Assembly (NCBI RefSeq): GCF_024703995.1 | Contig: NZ_JAMXQV010000033.1 | Coordinates: forward strand, 59,291-123,290 | Length of the DNA: 64,000 nt | Source: Amycolatopsis iheyensis | GTDB lineage: Bacteria; Actinomycetota; Actinomycetes; Mycobacteriales; Pseudonocardiaceae | Direction of reading: 5' to 3' | In this document: one piece after another, positions 1 through 7,881 of the stretch | Layout: every line of letters begins with the position of its first letter | Numbering within the stretch: the stretch's first letter is position 1 | Made by a program: the position numbers and the translations under genes | The notes under the pieces: model-generated | The model's database searches: none | Told to the model about the DNA's origin: nothing | What the model saw: the letters and a program-made list of their open reading frames with translations, nothing else

Positions 1-356
1 CGCCGCCGACCCCGCCGACCCCGCCGGGACAGACACCCCCGGGCCAGACCCCGCCCGGCGACAGCACCGGCCCGGTCACCACCGGCCCCGGTGGCGCCGG
101 CCTGCCGGGCGACGCCATTTCGGGCATCTTCAGCAACGCCTCCCTGCTGCCCGGCAGCCTGGTGCAGGCGCCGGTGATCGCGCAGATCATCCCCGGCCAG
201 GAAGTCCCGACGGTCGACGAGCAGAAGTCCGGCACCGCGGAGGCGCTGCCCGGCGTCACACCGCCGGCGAAGCTGCCGATGCTGCTCGCCGTGCTGGCGC
301 TGGCGATCGTCGCGGCGGCGCTCGTCCGGGCCTGGATCCGCCGGAAGCCCGCCTGA
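1..356 (+). CDS. C-terminal part of an exported, membrane-anchored protein (5' end outside window)
   Basis: The frame is open from the window edge to a TGA at 354-356, so only the C-terminal ~117 residues are seen. They begin with a Pro/Thr/Gly-rich stretch and end in a hydrophobic segment (KLPMLLAVLALAIVAAALV) followed by the basic tail RAWIRRKPA. That is the layout of a surface protein with a C-terminal transmembrane anchor. The same anchor, with an LP(M/L)L start and an R(A/T)W(I/V) end, closes the next two genes, so this is the first of three tandem paralogs. No enzymatic motif is visible and the function is unknown. The start lies upstream of the window. Confidence 0.75.
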   Translation, partial: PPTPPTPPGQTPPGQTPPGDSTGPVTTGPGGAGLPGDAISGIFSNASLLPGSLVQAPVIAQIIPGQEVPTVDEQKSGTAEALPGVTPPAKLPMLLAVLALAIVAAALVRAWIRRKPA

Positions 357-478
357 GGTTCACCCAGGGTCACGCCCGCTTCCACTCGAATGCCGGACAT
401 TTCTGAGCGAGCGGGCGTCACTCGGGTGCCTTAACGTCGTTGTCCTGGGGAGAGGCCGACAGACAAGGGGCAACCAGC

Positions 479-1381
479 ATGGGCGAACGGACACGGAGGG
501 CAACGGCGGTCGGAGCGACGGCGTTCGTCCTGGCCGGTTCGGCCGTGCTCGGCCTGCCCGGAAACGCCTCGGCGGCCGAGACGAAGACCGTGCCCTGCGG
601 CAGCACCGTGGACGCCAAGCCCGGCGACACCGTCAAGGGCACCACTCCGCTGCTCGGCATCCCGCTCAACCTGGGCGTGGTCACCGAAGGCACCAAGGTG
701 CTGACCGGAACGATCAACGCCCTCCTCGGCACGCTCTGCAACGTCACCGTCCACGTGGTGGACGCGGTCGTCGCCCCGGTCCCGGTGATCGGCGCCCCGG
801 CGGCCAGCGCGGTCAACCAGGGGGTCGAAGGCCTGACCAGCGGCGCACAGCAGGGGCTGAGCGCGGTGACCGGTGGCGGCAAGCAGCAGTCGCCGGGTAC
901 CGGTGGCAACCAGCAGCAGCCACCGGCCCAGGGCGGGACCGGGGGCGCGCCGCAGGGCGGCACCCCGGCGGGCGGCACGGGCATCCCCGAAGCGAACAGC
1001 CCGCTGCTCCCCGGCTTCTCGGGCAGCCCGGCGTTCGGCGGCTTCCCGTTCACCCTCGGCACGGGCTACGCGCCGATGCGCGACTACAGCGGCATCCCCT
1101 TCGCGACGGCCGGGTTGTTCACGCCGTCACCGGCGATCCGGTACGGCAGCCAGATCCCGGGGTACGCGCCGCAGTACGGCCTCAACGGCCCGGACGGCAC
1201 AGCGTCGTCCGGCAACGCGGGCATCCAGACGGCCGGCCAGGCCGAGGCGCTACCGTCCGCATCGGGCGGTTTCACGAACGGGTCGAACCTGCCGCTGCTG
1301 ATCGCGGTGCTGGCACTCTCCGGAGTCAGTGCGGGCCTCGTCCGCACTTGGGTGCTCCGCCGAATGGCCGCTGCGAATTGA
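479..1381 (+). CDS. Exported membrane-anchored protein, tandem paralog 2
   Basis: A 300-residue protein. I place the start at ATG 479, preceded by the purine-rich CAAGGGG about 9 bases upstream. This start puts a signal peptide directly at the N-terminus (basic MGERTRR, hydrophobic core, cleavage near NASA-AE). The mature part has two Cys near its start (around VPCG and LCNV), then a Gly/Gln/Pro-rich middle, then the motif PMRDYSGIPFATAG. It ends in a hydrophobic helix (LPLLIAVLALSGVSAGLV) with the basic tail RTWVLRR. The PMRDY motif and the anchor are shared with the next gene. Probable cell-envelope protein of unknown function. Confidence 0.8.
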   Translation: MGERTRRATAVGATAFVLAGSAVLGLPGNASAAETKTVPCGSTVDAKPGDTVKGTTPLLGIPLNLGVVTEGTKVLTGTINALLGTLCNVTVHVVDAVVAPVPVIGAPAASAVNQGVEGLTSGAQQGLSAVTGGGKQQSPGTGGNQQQPPAQGGTGGAPQGGTPAGGTGIPEANSPLLPGFSGSPAFGGFPFTLGTGYAPMRDYSGIPFATAGLFTPSPAIRYGSQIPGYAPQYGLNGPDGTASSGNAGIQTAGQAEALPSASGGFTNGSNLPLLIAVLALSGVSAGLVRTWVLRRMAAAN

Positions 1382-1469
1382 CCCGACTGCCGAGTATCTT
1401 TCACGTATCGCCTTCGTTGACCCTCTTGCAGGGAACGACGCCCCCGTAAGTCTCTGGAGGACAGTGCTC

Positions 1470-2354
1470 GTGCGGAAGTTCTTGACCGTGACCGCCCTTG
1501 CCGCCTTCGTGACCGGTAGCGCGTTCCTCTCCGCGGGCACGGCCTCGGCCGCGACGACGCTCGCGGGCACCTGCTCGGGCTCGGTGAACGGCAACATGGG
1601 CGACTCGGTCGCGGTCCAGGGCACCTCGGTGAAGGAACTGGTCCGCAAGGGCGCGCAGGACTACGTGAACACCCACCTCTGGACTCTCGCGACGGTGTGG
1701 CCGAACTCCATCGCCGACACGATCGCGGGCAAGGGCGCGCTGACCGTCGGCCAGGTGCCCAACGCGGCCGGTGGCACGATCGCCGGCTCCGCGATCGGCA
1801 GCACGGTCGCGACCGCCCTCAAGGGGGCCGATCACCTCGGCCTGATCGAGGGCACCAAGACCGAGGTGCTCAATGCGATCTCGGCCAACGTCGCCAAGGG
1901 CTGCGGCCTCACCACCATCGCCACCAACTACGTCGCGCCCGGGCAGCCGGGCACCGGCGGCACCGGCACCACGCCGGGCGGCACCGGCACCGTCCCCGGC
2001 GGCAGCACCGGCAACCTCTCCAACCTGAACCCCGGCACCACCGGCGGCACGGGTGGCAGCGCGCCGATGCGCGACTACGGCGGCATCCCGACCGCGACCG
2101 CCGGCACGGCCGTCGCGCCCGGTGCCCGCTATCCGGCCAACGGCACCCTCCCCGGCGACGCCTCCGCGCCGCAGGCCGGCCAGGGCGACCAGAGCGGTCA
2201 GGGCGTCGACATCCGCGACGCGGGCAACGCGCAGTCGCTCGCTTCGAACAGCGCGGGCAGCGACGTCCAGCTGCCGATGCTGCTCGCCGTGATCATCCTC
2301 GCCGGCGTCACCGCCGGACTCGTGCGCACCTGGGTCCTGCGCCGCGCGAGCTGA
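1470..2354 (+). CDS. Exported membrane-anchored protein, tandem paralog 3
   Basis: A 294-residue protein. GTG 1470 is preferred over the in-frame GTG 1464 because CTGGAGG (1454-1460) is then 9 bases away. An N-terminal signal peptide (MRKFLTVTALAAF..., cleavage near ASA-ATT) is followed by a compact region with two Cys (GTCSG, KGCGL). A Gly/Thr/Pro-rich linker, the motif PMRDYGGIPTATAG and a C-terminal anchor (LPMLLAVIILAGVTAGLV) with an RTWVLRRAS tail complete it. It is clearly homologous to the preceding gene at the PMRDY motif and anchor, while the N-terminal domains differ more. Function unknown. Three tandem copies suggest local duplication. Confidence 0.8.
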   Translation: MRKFLTVTALAAFVTGSAFLSAGTASAATTLAGTCSGSVNGNMGDSVAVQGTSVKELVRKGAQDYVNTHLWTLATVWPNSIADTIAGKGALTVGQVPNAAGGTIAGSAIGSTVATALKGADHLGLIEGTKTEVLNAISANVAKGCGLTTIATNYVAPGQPGTGGTGTTPGGTGTVPGGSTGNLSNLNPGTTGGTGGSAPMRDYGGIPTATAGTAVAPGARYPANGTLPGDASAPQAGQGDQSGQGVDIRDAGNAQSLASNSAGSDVQLPMLLAVIILAGVTAGLVRTWVLRRAS

Positions 2355-2411
2355 CCCCGCCGTCCGGCCCCGGAAGCACCCCCAGGTAGCCTTACCTGGA
2401 CAAACCCTCCT

Positions 2412-2430
2412 GCCACGGACAGTCCGTGGC
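2412..2430 (+). promoter_or_regulatory. rpsF leader hairpin (candidate S6:S18 autoregulatory element)
   Basis: A 9-bp perfect inverted repeat (GCCACGGAC / GTCCGTGGC) separated by one base ends 11 bases before the rpsF Shine-Dalgarno sequence. A second, 7-bp hairpin (CCAGGTA / TACCTGG) lies at 2382-2399. In many bacteria the S6:S18 complex binds a hairpin in the rpsF leader. Whether this hairpin carries the required bulge has not been tested. Confidence 0.4.
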
Positions 2431-2456
2431 CGCGAGCCCATAGGAGGTGAGTGGTT

Positions 2457-2783
2457 GTGTCACGCCATTACGAGGTAATGGTCATCCTGGACCCCACGCT
2501 CGACGAGCGCACGGTCGCCCCCACGCTGGACAACTTCCTCAACGTGATCCGCACTTCGGGCGGTTCCGTGGAGAAGGTCGACGTCTGGGGCCGCCGCCGC
2601 CTTTCGTACGAGATCAAGAAGCACGCCGAGGGCATCTACGCCCTGCTCGACCTGAACTCGTCTTCGGACGCGGTGAAGGAGCTGGACCGCCAGCTGTCGC
2701 TGCAGGAGACCGTGCTCCGCACCAAGGTCATGCGTCGCGAGGTCAAGCGCGCCGCGGCCAAGCCCGCAGCCGCCAAGGCCTGA
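2457..2783 (+). CDS. rpsF: 30S ribosomal protein S6
   Basis: A 108-residue protein, normal length for S6. GTG 2457 is chosen over the in-frame GTG 2451 because the strong SD AGGAGGT (2442-2448) is then 8 bases away and the product begins MSRHYEVMVILDP, typical of actinobacterial S6. The family signature around YEIKKHAEGIYAL and an Ala/Lys-rich C-terminal tail are present. S6 binds the central domain of 16S rRNA as a heterodimer with S18, encoded two genes downstream. It is first gene of the rpsF-ssb-rpsR-rplI cluster; the ssb start follows 17 bases after its stop. Confidence 0.97.
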   Translation: MSRHYEVMVILDPTLDERTVAPTLDNFLNVIRTSGGSVEKVDVWGRRRLSYEIKKHAEGIYALLDLNSSSDAVKELDRQLSLQETVLRTKVMRREVKRAAAKPAAAKA

Positions 2784-2800
2784 GCCCGAGGGGAACCCCG

Positions 2801-3316
2801 ATGGCTGGAGACACCGTCATCACGGTGGTCGGCAACCTGACGTCCGACCCGGAACTGCGCTTCACCCCGTCCGGTGCGGCGGTCGCGAACTTCACGGTCG
2901 CGTCCACCCCGCGCACCCTCGACCGGCAGTCCGGCGAGTGGAAGGACGGCGAGGCGCTGTTCCTGCGCTGCAACATCTGGCGCCAGGCGGCGGAGAACGT
3001 CGCCGAGTCCCTGACCCGCGGCGCCCGCGTCGTCGTGCAGGGCCGCTTGAAGCAGCGTTCGTTCGAGACGAAGGAAGGCGAGAAGCGCACCGTCGTCGAG
3101 CTCGAGGTCGACGAGATCGGCCCCTCGCTGCGTTACGCCACGGCGAAGGTCAACAAGGTCAGCCGCGGTGGCGGCGGCGGTGGTGACTTCGGCGGCGGCG
3201 GCGGTGGCGGTGGGAACCGCGGTGGCGGCGGTGCTCCCGCCGACGACCCGTGGGGTTCCGCGCCGGCCGCGAGCAGCGGCGGTGGCGGCGGCTTCTCGGA
3301 CGAGCCCCCCTTCTGA
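2801..3316 (+). CDS. ssb: Single-stranded DNA-binding protein
   Basis: A 171-residue SSB. ATG 2801 has the purine-rich GAGGGGAA just upstream. An N-terminal OB fold (residues ~1-115, beginning MAGDTVITVVGNLTSDPELR) is followed by a Gly-rich linker with long Gly runs. It ends in the acidic tip FSDEPPF, the conserved SSB tail that recruits replication and repair proteins. Position between rpsF and rpsR is the usual one in actinobacteria. SSB protects single strands at the fork and should work with the DnaB encoded about 5 kb downstream. Confidence 0.97.
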   Translation: MAGDTVITVVGNLTSDPELRFTPSGAAVANFTVASTPRTLDRQSGEWKDGEALFLRCNIWRQAAENVAESLTRGARVVVQGRLKQRSFETKEGEKRTVVELEVDEIGPSLRYATAKVNKVSRGGGGGGDFGGGGGGGGNRGGGGAPADDPWGSAPAASSGGGGGFSDEPPF

Positions 3317-3359
3317 TCTCGTACACATCCACACAGATTTGAATTACCAGGAGTAGACA

Positions 3360-3608
3360 GTGGCCAAGCCACCCATTCGCAAGCCCAAGAAGAAGGTCTG
3401 CGTGTTCTGCAAGGCCGAGAAGAAGGGCCGCCCGGAGCTGATCGACTACAAGGACACCAACCTGCTGCGGAAGTACATCTCCGACCGCGGCAAGATCCGT
3501 GCCCGTCGCGTCACCGGCAACTGCAGCCAGCACCAGCGTGACATCGCCATCGCGGTCAAGAACTCCCGTGAGATGGCGCTGCTGCCCTACACCTCGACCG
3601 CGCGCTAA
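3360..3608 (+). CDS. rpsR: 30S ribosomal protein S18
   Basis: An 82-residue protein starting at GTG 3360 with AGGAG at 3349-3353. The sequence has a basic N-terminus, CVFC (residues 14-17), the conserved YKDTNLLRKYISDRGKI block and a later NCSQHQ. The CxxC and CxxH pairs suggest the zinc-binding (C+) form of S18. Actinobacteria often also carry a Cys-free copy elsewhere, induced in zinc starvation. S18 pairs with S6 in the small-subunit platform. rplI follows after 14 bases, so the genes are almost certainly cotranscribed. Confidence 0.97.
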   Translation: MAKPPIRKPKKKVCVFCKAEKKGRPELIDYKDTNLLRKYISDRGKIRARRVTGNCSQHQRDIAIAVKNSREMALLPYTSTAR

Positions 3609-3622
3609 GGGAGGGCACAGAC

Positions 3623-4081
3623 ATGGCGAAGATCATCCTCACCACGGACGTGGCCAACCTGGGCGGCCCTGGCGACATCGTCGAGGTCAAGGACGGTTAC
3701 GCGCGCAACTACCTGCTCCCGCGGGGCTACGCGATCGTGGCCTCCAAGGGCGCGGAGAAGAACGTCCGCACCATCCAGCGCGCGCAGGAGAGCCGTCGCA
3801 TCCGCGACCTCGACCACGCCAAGGAGATCAAGGCGACGCTGGAGGGCCTCGGCGCCATTCAGCTCACCGGCAAGGCGGCCGAGGGCTCGAAGAAGCTCTT
3901 CGGTTCGATCACCGCCGGCGAGATCGTCGACGCGATCAAGGCGGCCGGTGGCCCGCTGCTCGACAAGCGTGTCATCGAGCTGCGCGACCACATCAAGACG
4001 GTCGGCAAGCACTCGGTCGGCGCCCGGCTGCACCCGGACGTGAAGGTCGACGTGCGGCTCGAGGTCAAGGCCTCGCAGTAA
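3623..4081 (+). CDS. rplI: 50S ribosomal protein L9
   Basis: A 152-residue protein, full length for L9. ATG 3623 follows GGGAGGG. The N-terminal domain carries the L9 signature (LGGPGDIVEVKDGYARNYLL, residues ~13-32), the long connecting helix follows, and the C-terminal domain ends RLEVKASQ. L9 sits at the base of the L1 stalk. It is last gene of the S6/SSB/S18/L9 cluster and is followed by a strong hairpin at 4095-4129. Confidence 0.97.
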   Translation: MAKIILTTDVANLGGPGDIVEVKDGYARNYLLPRGYAIVASKGAEKNVRTIQRAQESRRIRDLDHAKEIKATLEGLGAIQLTGKAAEGSKKLFGSITAGEIVDAIKAAGGPLLDKRVIELRDHIKTVGKHSVGARLHPDVKVDVRLEVKASQ

Positions 4082-4094
4082 CACGCAGTTCGTG

Positions 4095-4129
4095 GAAGGC
4101 GGGTCGCTCCTGGTGAGCGGCCCGCCTTC
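4095..4129 (+). terminator. Rho-independent-type terminator after rplI
   Basis: A 15-bp stem with one G-U wobble (4095-4109 pairs with 4115-4129) and a 5-base loop starts 14 bases after the rplI stop. The T-tract is weak, as usual in high-GC actinobacteria. Confidence 0.75.
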
Positions 4130-4207
4130 ACGCGTTTCGGGGGGAACCCCGGACACGAAGCCGCCGTCGGAGGAGAATGGGCGGGGACGCGAAGGGGATG
4201 GATCCGG

Positions 4208-4564
4208 ATGGGTAACGAGGTCAACATGTCCGCGCCGGCCGGTGGCGGTGGCGGCTTCACGTTCGACGCCGACAAGATCGACGCCGTCATCAAGAAGTGG
4301 CAGGACCTCCAGGCCGACCTGAAGCGCGACTACGACGACGCCAACCTGATGGCGAACGTCAAGGCGCCCGGCAAGGAGTTCGCCAGCGGCGACTGGGAGA
4401 AGCTCGCGAACCCGTCCGGCAAGGCGTTCCTCGAGCAGAACTCCAAGATGCAGGAGTACGTCAAGAACTACATCGACGCCCTGACCGCCGCGAAGCAGAA
4501 GATCACCACCAAGGAGTCGGACACCCGGGCCGACCTTTCGAAGACGGGGAACCAGGCCACGTGA
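4208..4564 (+). CDS. WXG100-like ESX-associated small protein
   Basis: A 118-residue, largely helical protein with no signal peptide or membrane segment. A Gly-rich N-terminus precedes two predicted helices with a tryptophan in each half (KKWQDLQADL and GDWEKLANP). Length and context fit ESAT-6/WXG100-type partners of type VII secretion, though a clean WxG turn is not visible, so the family call is tentative. ATG 4208 is used; in-frame ATG 4226 (MSAPAGGGG) is an alternative with GAGG upstream. The next gene starts inside its stop codon (GTGA overlap 4561-4564), so the two are translationally coupled. It opens ESX accessory cluster 1. Confidence 0.75.
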   Translation: MGNEVNMSAPAGGGGGFTFDADKIDAVIKKWQDLQADLKRDYDDANLMANVKAPGKEFASGDWEKLANPSGKAFLEQNSKMQEYVKNYIDALTAAKQKITTKESDTRADLSKTGNQAT

Positions 4565-5163
4565 ACCGACGACTCCTCGCCGTTCCGGCACTGGCCTTCG
4601 CCGTGCTCGCCCTCGCCGGCTGCGCCGGCAAGACCCGGGGCACCCCCAACCCGGAGCCGACCGCGGACTCCGGCAGCAGCGAGACGTCGCGATCCGCGGC
4701 CGACTCCGCGCCGCGCGTGCCGGAGCCGCTGAACACCGCGAACATCACGTCCGACGCCTGCAACACCATCAACGGGGACGGCCGCTCTTCGCTGGGTCTC
4801 GGCGACGGCTCGTCGCGCAGCACGTCGAACGGCCCGAGCTGCACGTTCCAGGAAGCCGCCGACCCGGGCAACCAGATCGACGTGACCACGGTGACGGCGA
4901 ACAAGAACGGGCTCCAGGACGTCTACGACACCAAGGGGAACGACGCCTACTTCGAAGAGACCCAGGCCGGCGGGTACCCGGTCGTCTACGCCGCGGCACT
5001 GGACGACCGCAAGAACGGCAAGTGCGGCCTGTTCGTCGCGGTGACCGACGAGCTGACGGTCAACATCCTGGTCCAGTACGACCACGGCGCCGGCGCGGCC
5101 GACCCGTGCTCGGTGGCGCAGAAGTTCGGCGAGGCGATGATCTCGACCTTGAAGGAGGGCTGA
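4561..5163 (+). CDS. DUF3558-type lipoprotein
   Basis: A 200-residue lipoprotein. The GTG start overlaps the previous stop; the N-terminus is VNRRLLAVPALAF... with lipobox LAGC, so lipidation is predicted at Cys ~21. The mature region has the DUF3558 pattern: DAC near the start, a PSCTF segment, GGYPVVYAA, KCGLFVAV and a final DPCSVAQKFGEAM helix, with spaced Cys that can form disulfides. DUF3558 proteins are actinobacterial envelope lipoproteins of unknown role and often sit beside ESX/PPE genes, as here. The PPE-like gene follows after one base. Two related lipoproteins lie at 29438 and 30042. Confidence 0.85.
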   Translation: MNRRLLAVPALAFAVLALAGCAGKTRGTPNPEPTADSGSSETSRSAADSAPRVPEPLNTANITSDACNTINGDGRSSLGLGDGSSRSTSNGPSCTFQEAADPGNQIDVTTVTANKNGLQDVYDTKGNDAYFEETQAGGYPVVYAAALDDRKNGKCGLFVAVTDELTVNILVQYDHGAGAADPCSVAQKFGEAMISTLKEG

Positions 5164-5164
5164 G

Positions 5165-6532
5165 ATGCTGGAGCTGGTGCTGCTCGGCGGGTTCGCCGCG
5201 TACAACATGGCGACCACGCACTCCGACGACCACACTTCGCAGCAGGGCGACCGCAAGATCGACTGCTACGACATCTGGCACCAGATCACCACCGGTCCCG
5301 GCACCGGCTCGATCCAGAACGGGCAGGCGGCGGCGAGCCGGCTGAAGGGCGCCTACTCCGACCGGCTCACCACCATCGACGGCCTGGCCAAGGACATGGA
5401 CGCGGCCTGGACCGGCGGCGGCTCCGACGCGGCGCAGAACGCCGGCGCGCACCCGCTGCGGGTGTGGATGGAGGACTCGGGCACCAAGCTGACCGACTCC
5501 GACAAGTACCTCGGCGAACAGAACAACGCGTTCACCACGGTGCACGCGCAGGTCCAGGAGGTCCCGAAGGACCCGCCGAAGAACAACCTGCTCAACGCGA
5601 TCACGCCGTGGACGACCGACACCGACCGCGCGATCCGCGACTACAACACCAAGGGCCAGGCCAACGTCGACGCCTTCAACACCTACTACAAGGCGAGCAA
5701 CGACAACGGCCAGAACATGCCGACGTACTCCGCGCTGAAGGGGCAGCAGGAGAACGTCAACGTCGACAACGGCAAGGACGGCAAGAAGAAGCCGGGCGAC
5801 AAGAACGGCAACGGGTCCGACGACGGCGGCGGCGAGCGCGGTGGCGCGCCCGGCACCGGGCCGGGCGGCGTGAACATGCCGGGCGCGGGCGGCGTCCCGT
5901 CGTTCAACGGCCAGCCGCCGAACATCCCCGGCGGCAGCTTCGACCCGTCGAAGGTGCCCGGCGGCGGCAACTACACCCCGCCGAACTTCGACCCGTCGAA
6001 GGTCCCGAGCGGCAGCTACGACCCGTCGAAGCTGCCGGGCGGCGGCAACTACACGCCGCCGAACTTCGACGACGGCACCCATTCCTCGGGCTTGTCGCCT
6101 TCGGACCTGCCGGGGATGCCCGGCTTCGGCCCGGGCAGCACGCCGAACTTCTCCGTCCCCGGTGGCGGCGGTGGCAGCGGCTTCGGGCCCGGCGGGTCCG
6201 GCGGCATCGGCGACCCGACCGCGGGCTTCGGCCCGGGTGGCGGCGCGGGCTTCGGGCCCGGCGGCTCGACCGGCGCGTCGCTGCCCGGTGGCGCGGGTTC
6301 GGCCGGCGCGGGCCGGGGCGGCATGGGCGCCGGTGGCGGGGCGATGGGCGCGGGCGGCGCGGCGGCCGGCCGCGGCGCCACCGGGATGGGTGGCATGGGC
6401 GGCATGGGGCACGGCGCGAAGGGCCAAGGTGGCGGCGACGAGGAACGCACGTCGAAGTACCTGCTCGGCGACGACCCGAACGACATCTTCGGCACCGACG
6501 AGCTGACCGCCCCGCCGGTCATCGGCGAGTAA
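5165..6532 (+). CDS. PPE-like ESX substrate with Gly/Pro-rich C-terminus (copy 1)
   Basis: A 455-residue protein. AAGGAGGG (5153-5160) precedes ATG 5165. The N-terminal ~190 residues are helical and contain GPGTGSIQ and WTGGGSDAA, a WxG-type turn as in WXG100/PPE proteins. The middle is low complexity, with FDPSKVPGG/SYDPSKLPGG repeats and then Gly-rich FGPGG repeats. The C-terminus has a distinct tail: GMGGMGHGAKG, acidic residues, YLLGDDPNDIFG and a final PPVIGE. The same head motif and tail recur in the protein at 26942. Likely a type VII secretion substrate or surface component with EspG (6612) as its cytosolic chaperone. Confidence 0.82.
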   Translation: MLELVLLGGFAAYNMATTHSDDHTSQQGDRKIDCYDIWHQITTGPGTGSIQNGQAAASRLKGAYSDRLTTIDGLAKDMDAAWTGGGSDAAQNAGAHPLRVWMEDSGTKLTDSDKYLGEQNNAFTTVHAQVQEVPKDPPKNNLLNAITPWTTDTDRAIRDYNTKGQANVDAFNTYYKASNDNGQNMPTYSALKGQQENVNVDNGKDGKKKPGDKNGNGSDDGGGERGGAPGTGPGGVNMPGAGGVPSFNGQPPNIPGGSFDPSKVPGGGNYTPPNFDPSKVPSGSYDPSKLPGGGNYTPPNFDDGTHSSGLSPSDLPGMPGFGPGSTPNFSVPGGGGGSGFGPGGSGGIGDPTAGFGPGGGAGFGPGGSTGASLPGGAGSAGAGRGGMGAGGGAMGAGGAAAGRGATGMGGMGGMGHGAKGQGGGDEERTSKYLLGDDPNDIFGTDELTAPPVIGE

Positions 6533-6611
6533 CGCGGTCTTCACCGCCGGGCGCGTGCCAAGATGAGCGCGCCCGGGTTCATCGAGCTGATCTTTTCCAG
6601 GAGGAAGAGCG

Positions 6612-7403
6612 GTGCTGGACAGGCAGGTCACCCTCACGACCGGCACCCTGATCAACCTGATCCGGCGCCGGGGCGGCGAGCCGCACACCGTGCTGGCCGA
6701 GACGCCGACCTGGTACAGCGAGGAAGCCCAGCGCGCCGAGGACGAGCGGGTCAACGCCGAGCTCGCCAAGGCGGGCCTGTTCGGCCCGCGCGGCATGCAC
6801 CCCGGCTTCGTCGCGACGATCGAAGCCGTCGCCCGGCCGCAGCTGGAGTACTACGGCTGGGTCGACGGCGGGTTCCAGGGCAAGCCGGTCAGCTACCGGC
6901 TGCTCGCCGGCAGCGCCGGTGGCGAGGCGTTCGTGCTGGCCAAGCACGAGGAGCTGGACGTCGTCGTGCTGGAGTCCTCGCGACCCGGTGAGCTGCTCGA
7001 CGACTTCCTGGGCCAGATCCCGAAGCTGGCGCCCGGGCGCGGCACGCCGCTCGCGGCGCCGAAGAGCCAGATCGAAGGCACGGCTCGTGGCGAAGACGGC
7101 GGCGGGTACGCGGTGCTCCGCAACGACCGGCCGGCCGAGGGCTCGCAGGAGGTCGAAGAGCTCCGCCGGATCCTCGCGTTGCGCCGAATGGGGAGCGGCA
7201 GTCTCTACGTCGCGGCCCGCAGCCGGACCGGCGGGTGGCAGCGCATCGAACGTCCGGTGAACTACATCGATACCTCGGAAGGCCGATGGCTGACCGAAGA
7301 GGTACCGGGACGTGGCGAGAGCCGGATCGCCTTCACCCCGGCCGACCAGCGCGTTCTCGCCGATCGGTTACGCAGCGCACAGGGCCGGCTCACCGCCGCC
7401 TGA
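6612..7403 (+). CDS. EspG-family ESX secretion-associated protein
   Basis: A 263-residue soluble protein. GTG 6612 follows AGGAGGA. Its pattern fits the EspG family (secretion chaperone that binds PE/PPE partners in mycobacteria): N-terminal LIRRRGGEPHTVL, GWVDGG, a central SYRLLAGSAGGEAFVL strand region, RTGGWQRIERPVNYIDTSEG and a C-terminal helix. It directly follows the PPE-like gene, the standard pairing, so it probably chaperones that protein. No Ecc membrane or ATPase genes are in the window; the secretion machine must be elsewhere. Confidence 0.85.
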   Translation: MLDRQVTLTTGTLINLIRRRGGEPHTVLAETPTWYSEEAQRAEDERVNAELAKAGLFGPRGMHPGFVATIEAVARPQLEYYGWVDGGFQGKPVSYRLLAGSAGGEAFVLAKHEELDVVVLESSRPGELLDDFLGQIPKLAPGRGTPLAAPKSQIEGTARGEDGGGYAVLRNDRPAEGSQEVEELRRILALRRMGSGSLYVAARSRTGGWQRIERPVNYIDTSEGRWLTEEVPGRGESRIAFTPADQRVLADRLRSAQGRLTAA

Positions 7404-7452
7404 AGTGTCGGCCGTTCAGCCCACCGGGTAACGCCTCTACCCTCCGTGATAT

Positions 7453-7676
7453 TCATCCACAGGCCGCTCGGTTCAATGGGTTCCGGCTGGTCCACGACAC
7501 GCCGAACAACGGACTTCGCGCGACACGCCGCACGAGTTTTCGGCAAGTTCTCCACACCTTGTTCACAGCCCCTGACCTGCGTGTTCTTGGAAGCCGATCA
7601 CGCTTGTCCCCAACTTGTCCACAGCTGCGGCGGCACCTGTGACTGGTTACCCCCATTCATCCCCAGGTTGTCCACA
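7453..7676 (+). promoter_or_regulatory. Cluster of six DnaA-box-like 9-mers upstream of dnaB
   Basis: The 517 bases between 7404 and 7920 hold no convincing gene. Within them are six same-orientation 9-mers matching or close to the actinobacterial DnaA box TTGTCCACA: 7453-7461 (TCATCCACA), 7548-7556 (TTCTCCACA), 7559-7567 (TTGTTCACA), 7604-7612 (TTGTCCCCA), 7615-7623 (exact) and 7668-7676 (exact). Such density is unlikely by chance in this GC-rich sequence. This is not oriC in the usual sense because dnaA and dnaN do not flank it. It may be a DnaA-titration site or a DnaA-responsive control region for dnaB. Confidence 0.65.
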
Positions 7677-7865
7677 GATGGGTCCCCATGCTGAATTGCC
7701 TTCGGCCTTCCGGGGGATCTAGCGTGCCCGCTCGGGCCTGTACTCACGGTGGCGCTCCGCGTGTCTACGACAGCTGACGGACGTTGTCGCCGATCATCGG
7801 AGGCGGGCCCGCAGCCGGGTGACGCGGACCGAGCCGCGTGCTTCGAGAGCGAAGATCCGGCATAC

Positions 7866-7881
7866 TCGAACGAGTGTTCGA
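7866..7881 (+). promoter_or_regulatory. LexA (SOS) box in the dnaB promoter region
   Basis: TCGAAC-N4-GTTCGA, a perfect 6+6 palindrome identical to the mycobacterial-type SOS box, ends 39 bases before the dnaB GTG. A second half site, AGTGTTCGA, repeats at 7888-7896. This predicts LexA repression and DNA-damage induction of dnaB. Confidence 0.7.

Noticed and set aside
7446..7694. 82-codon open frame in the dnaB upstream gap
   Set aside because: Codon use is atypical, there is no SD and no family resemblance, and it overlaps the DnaA-box cluster.
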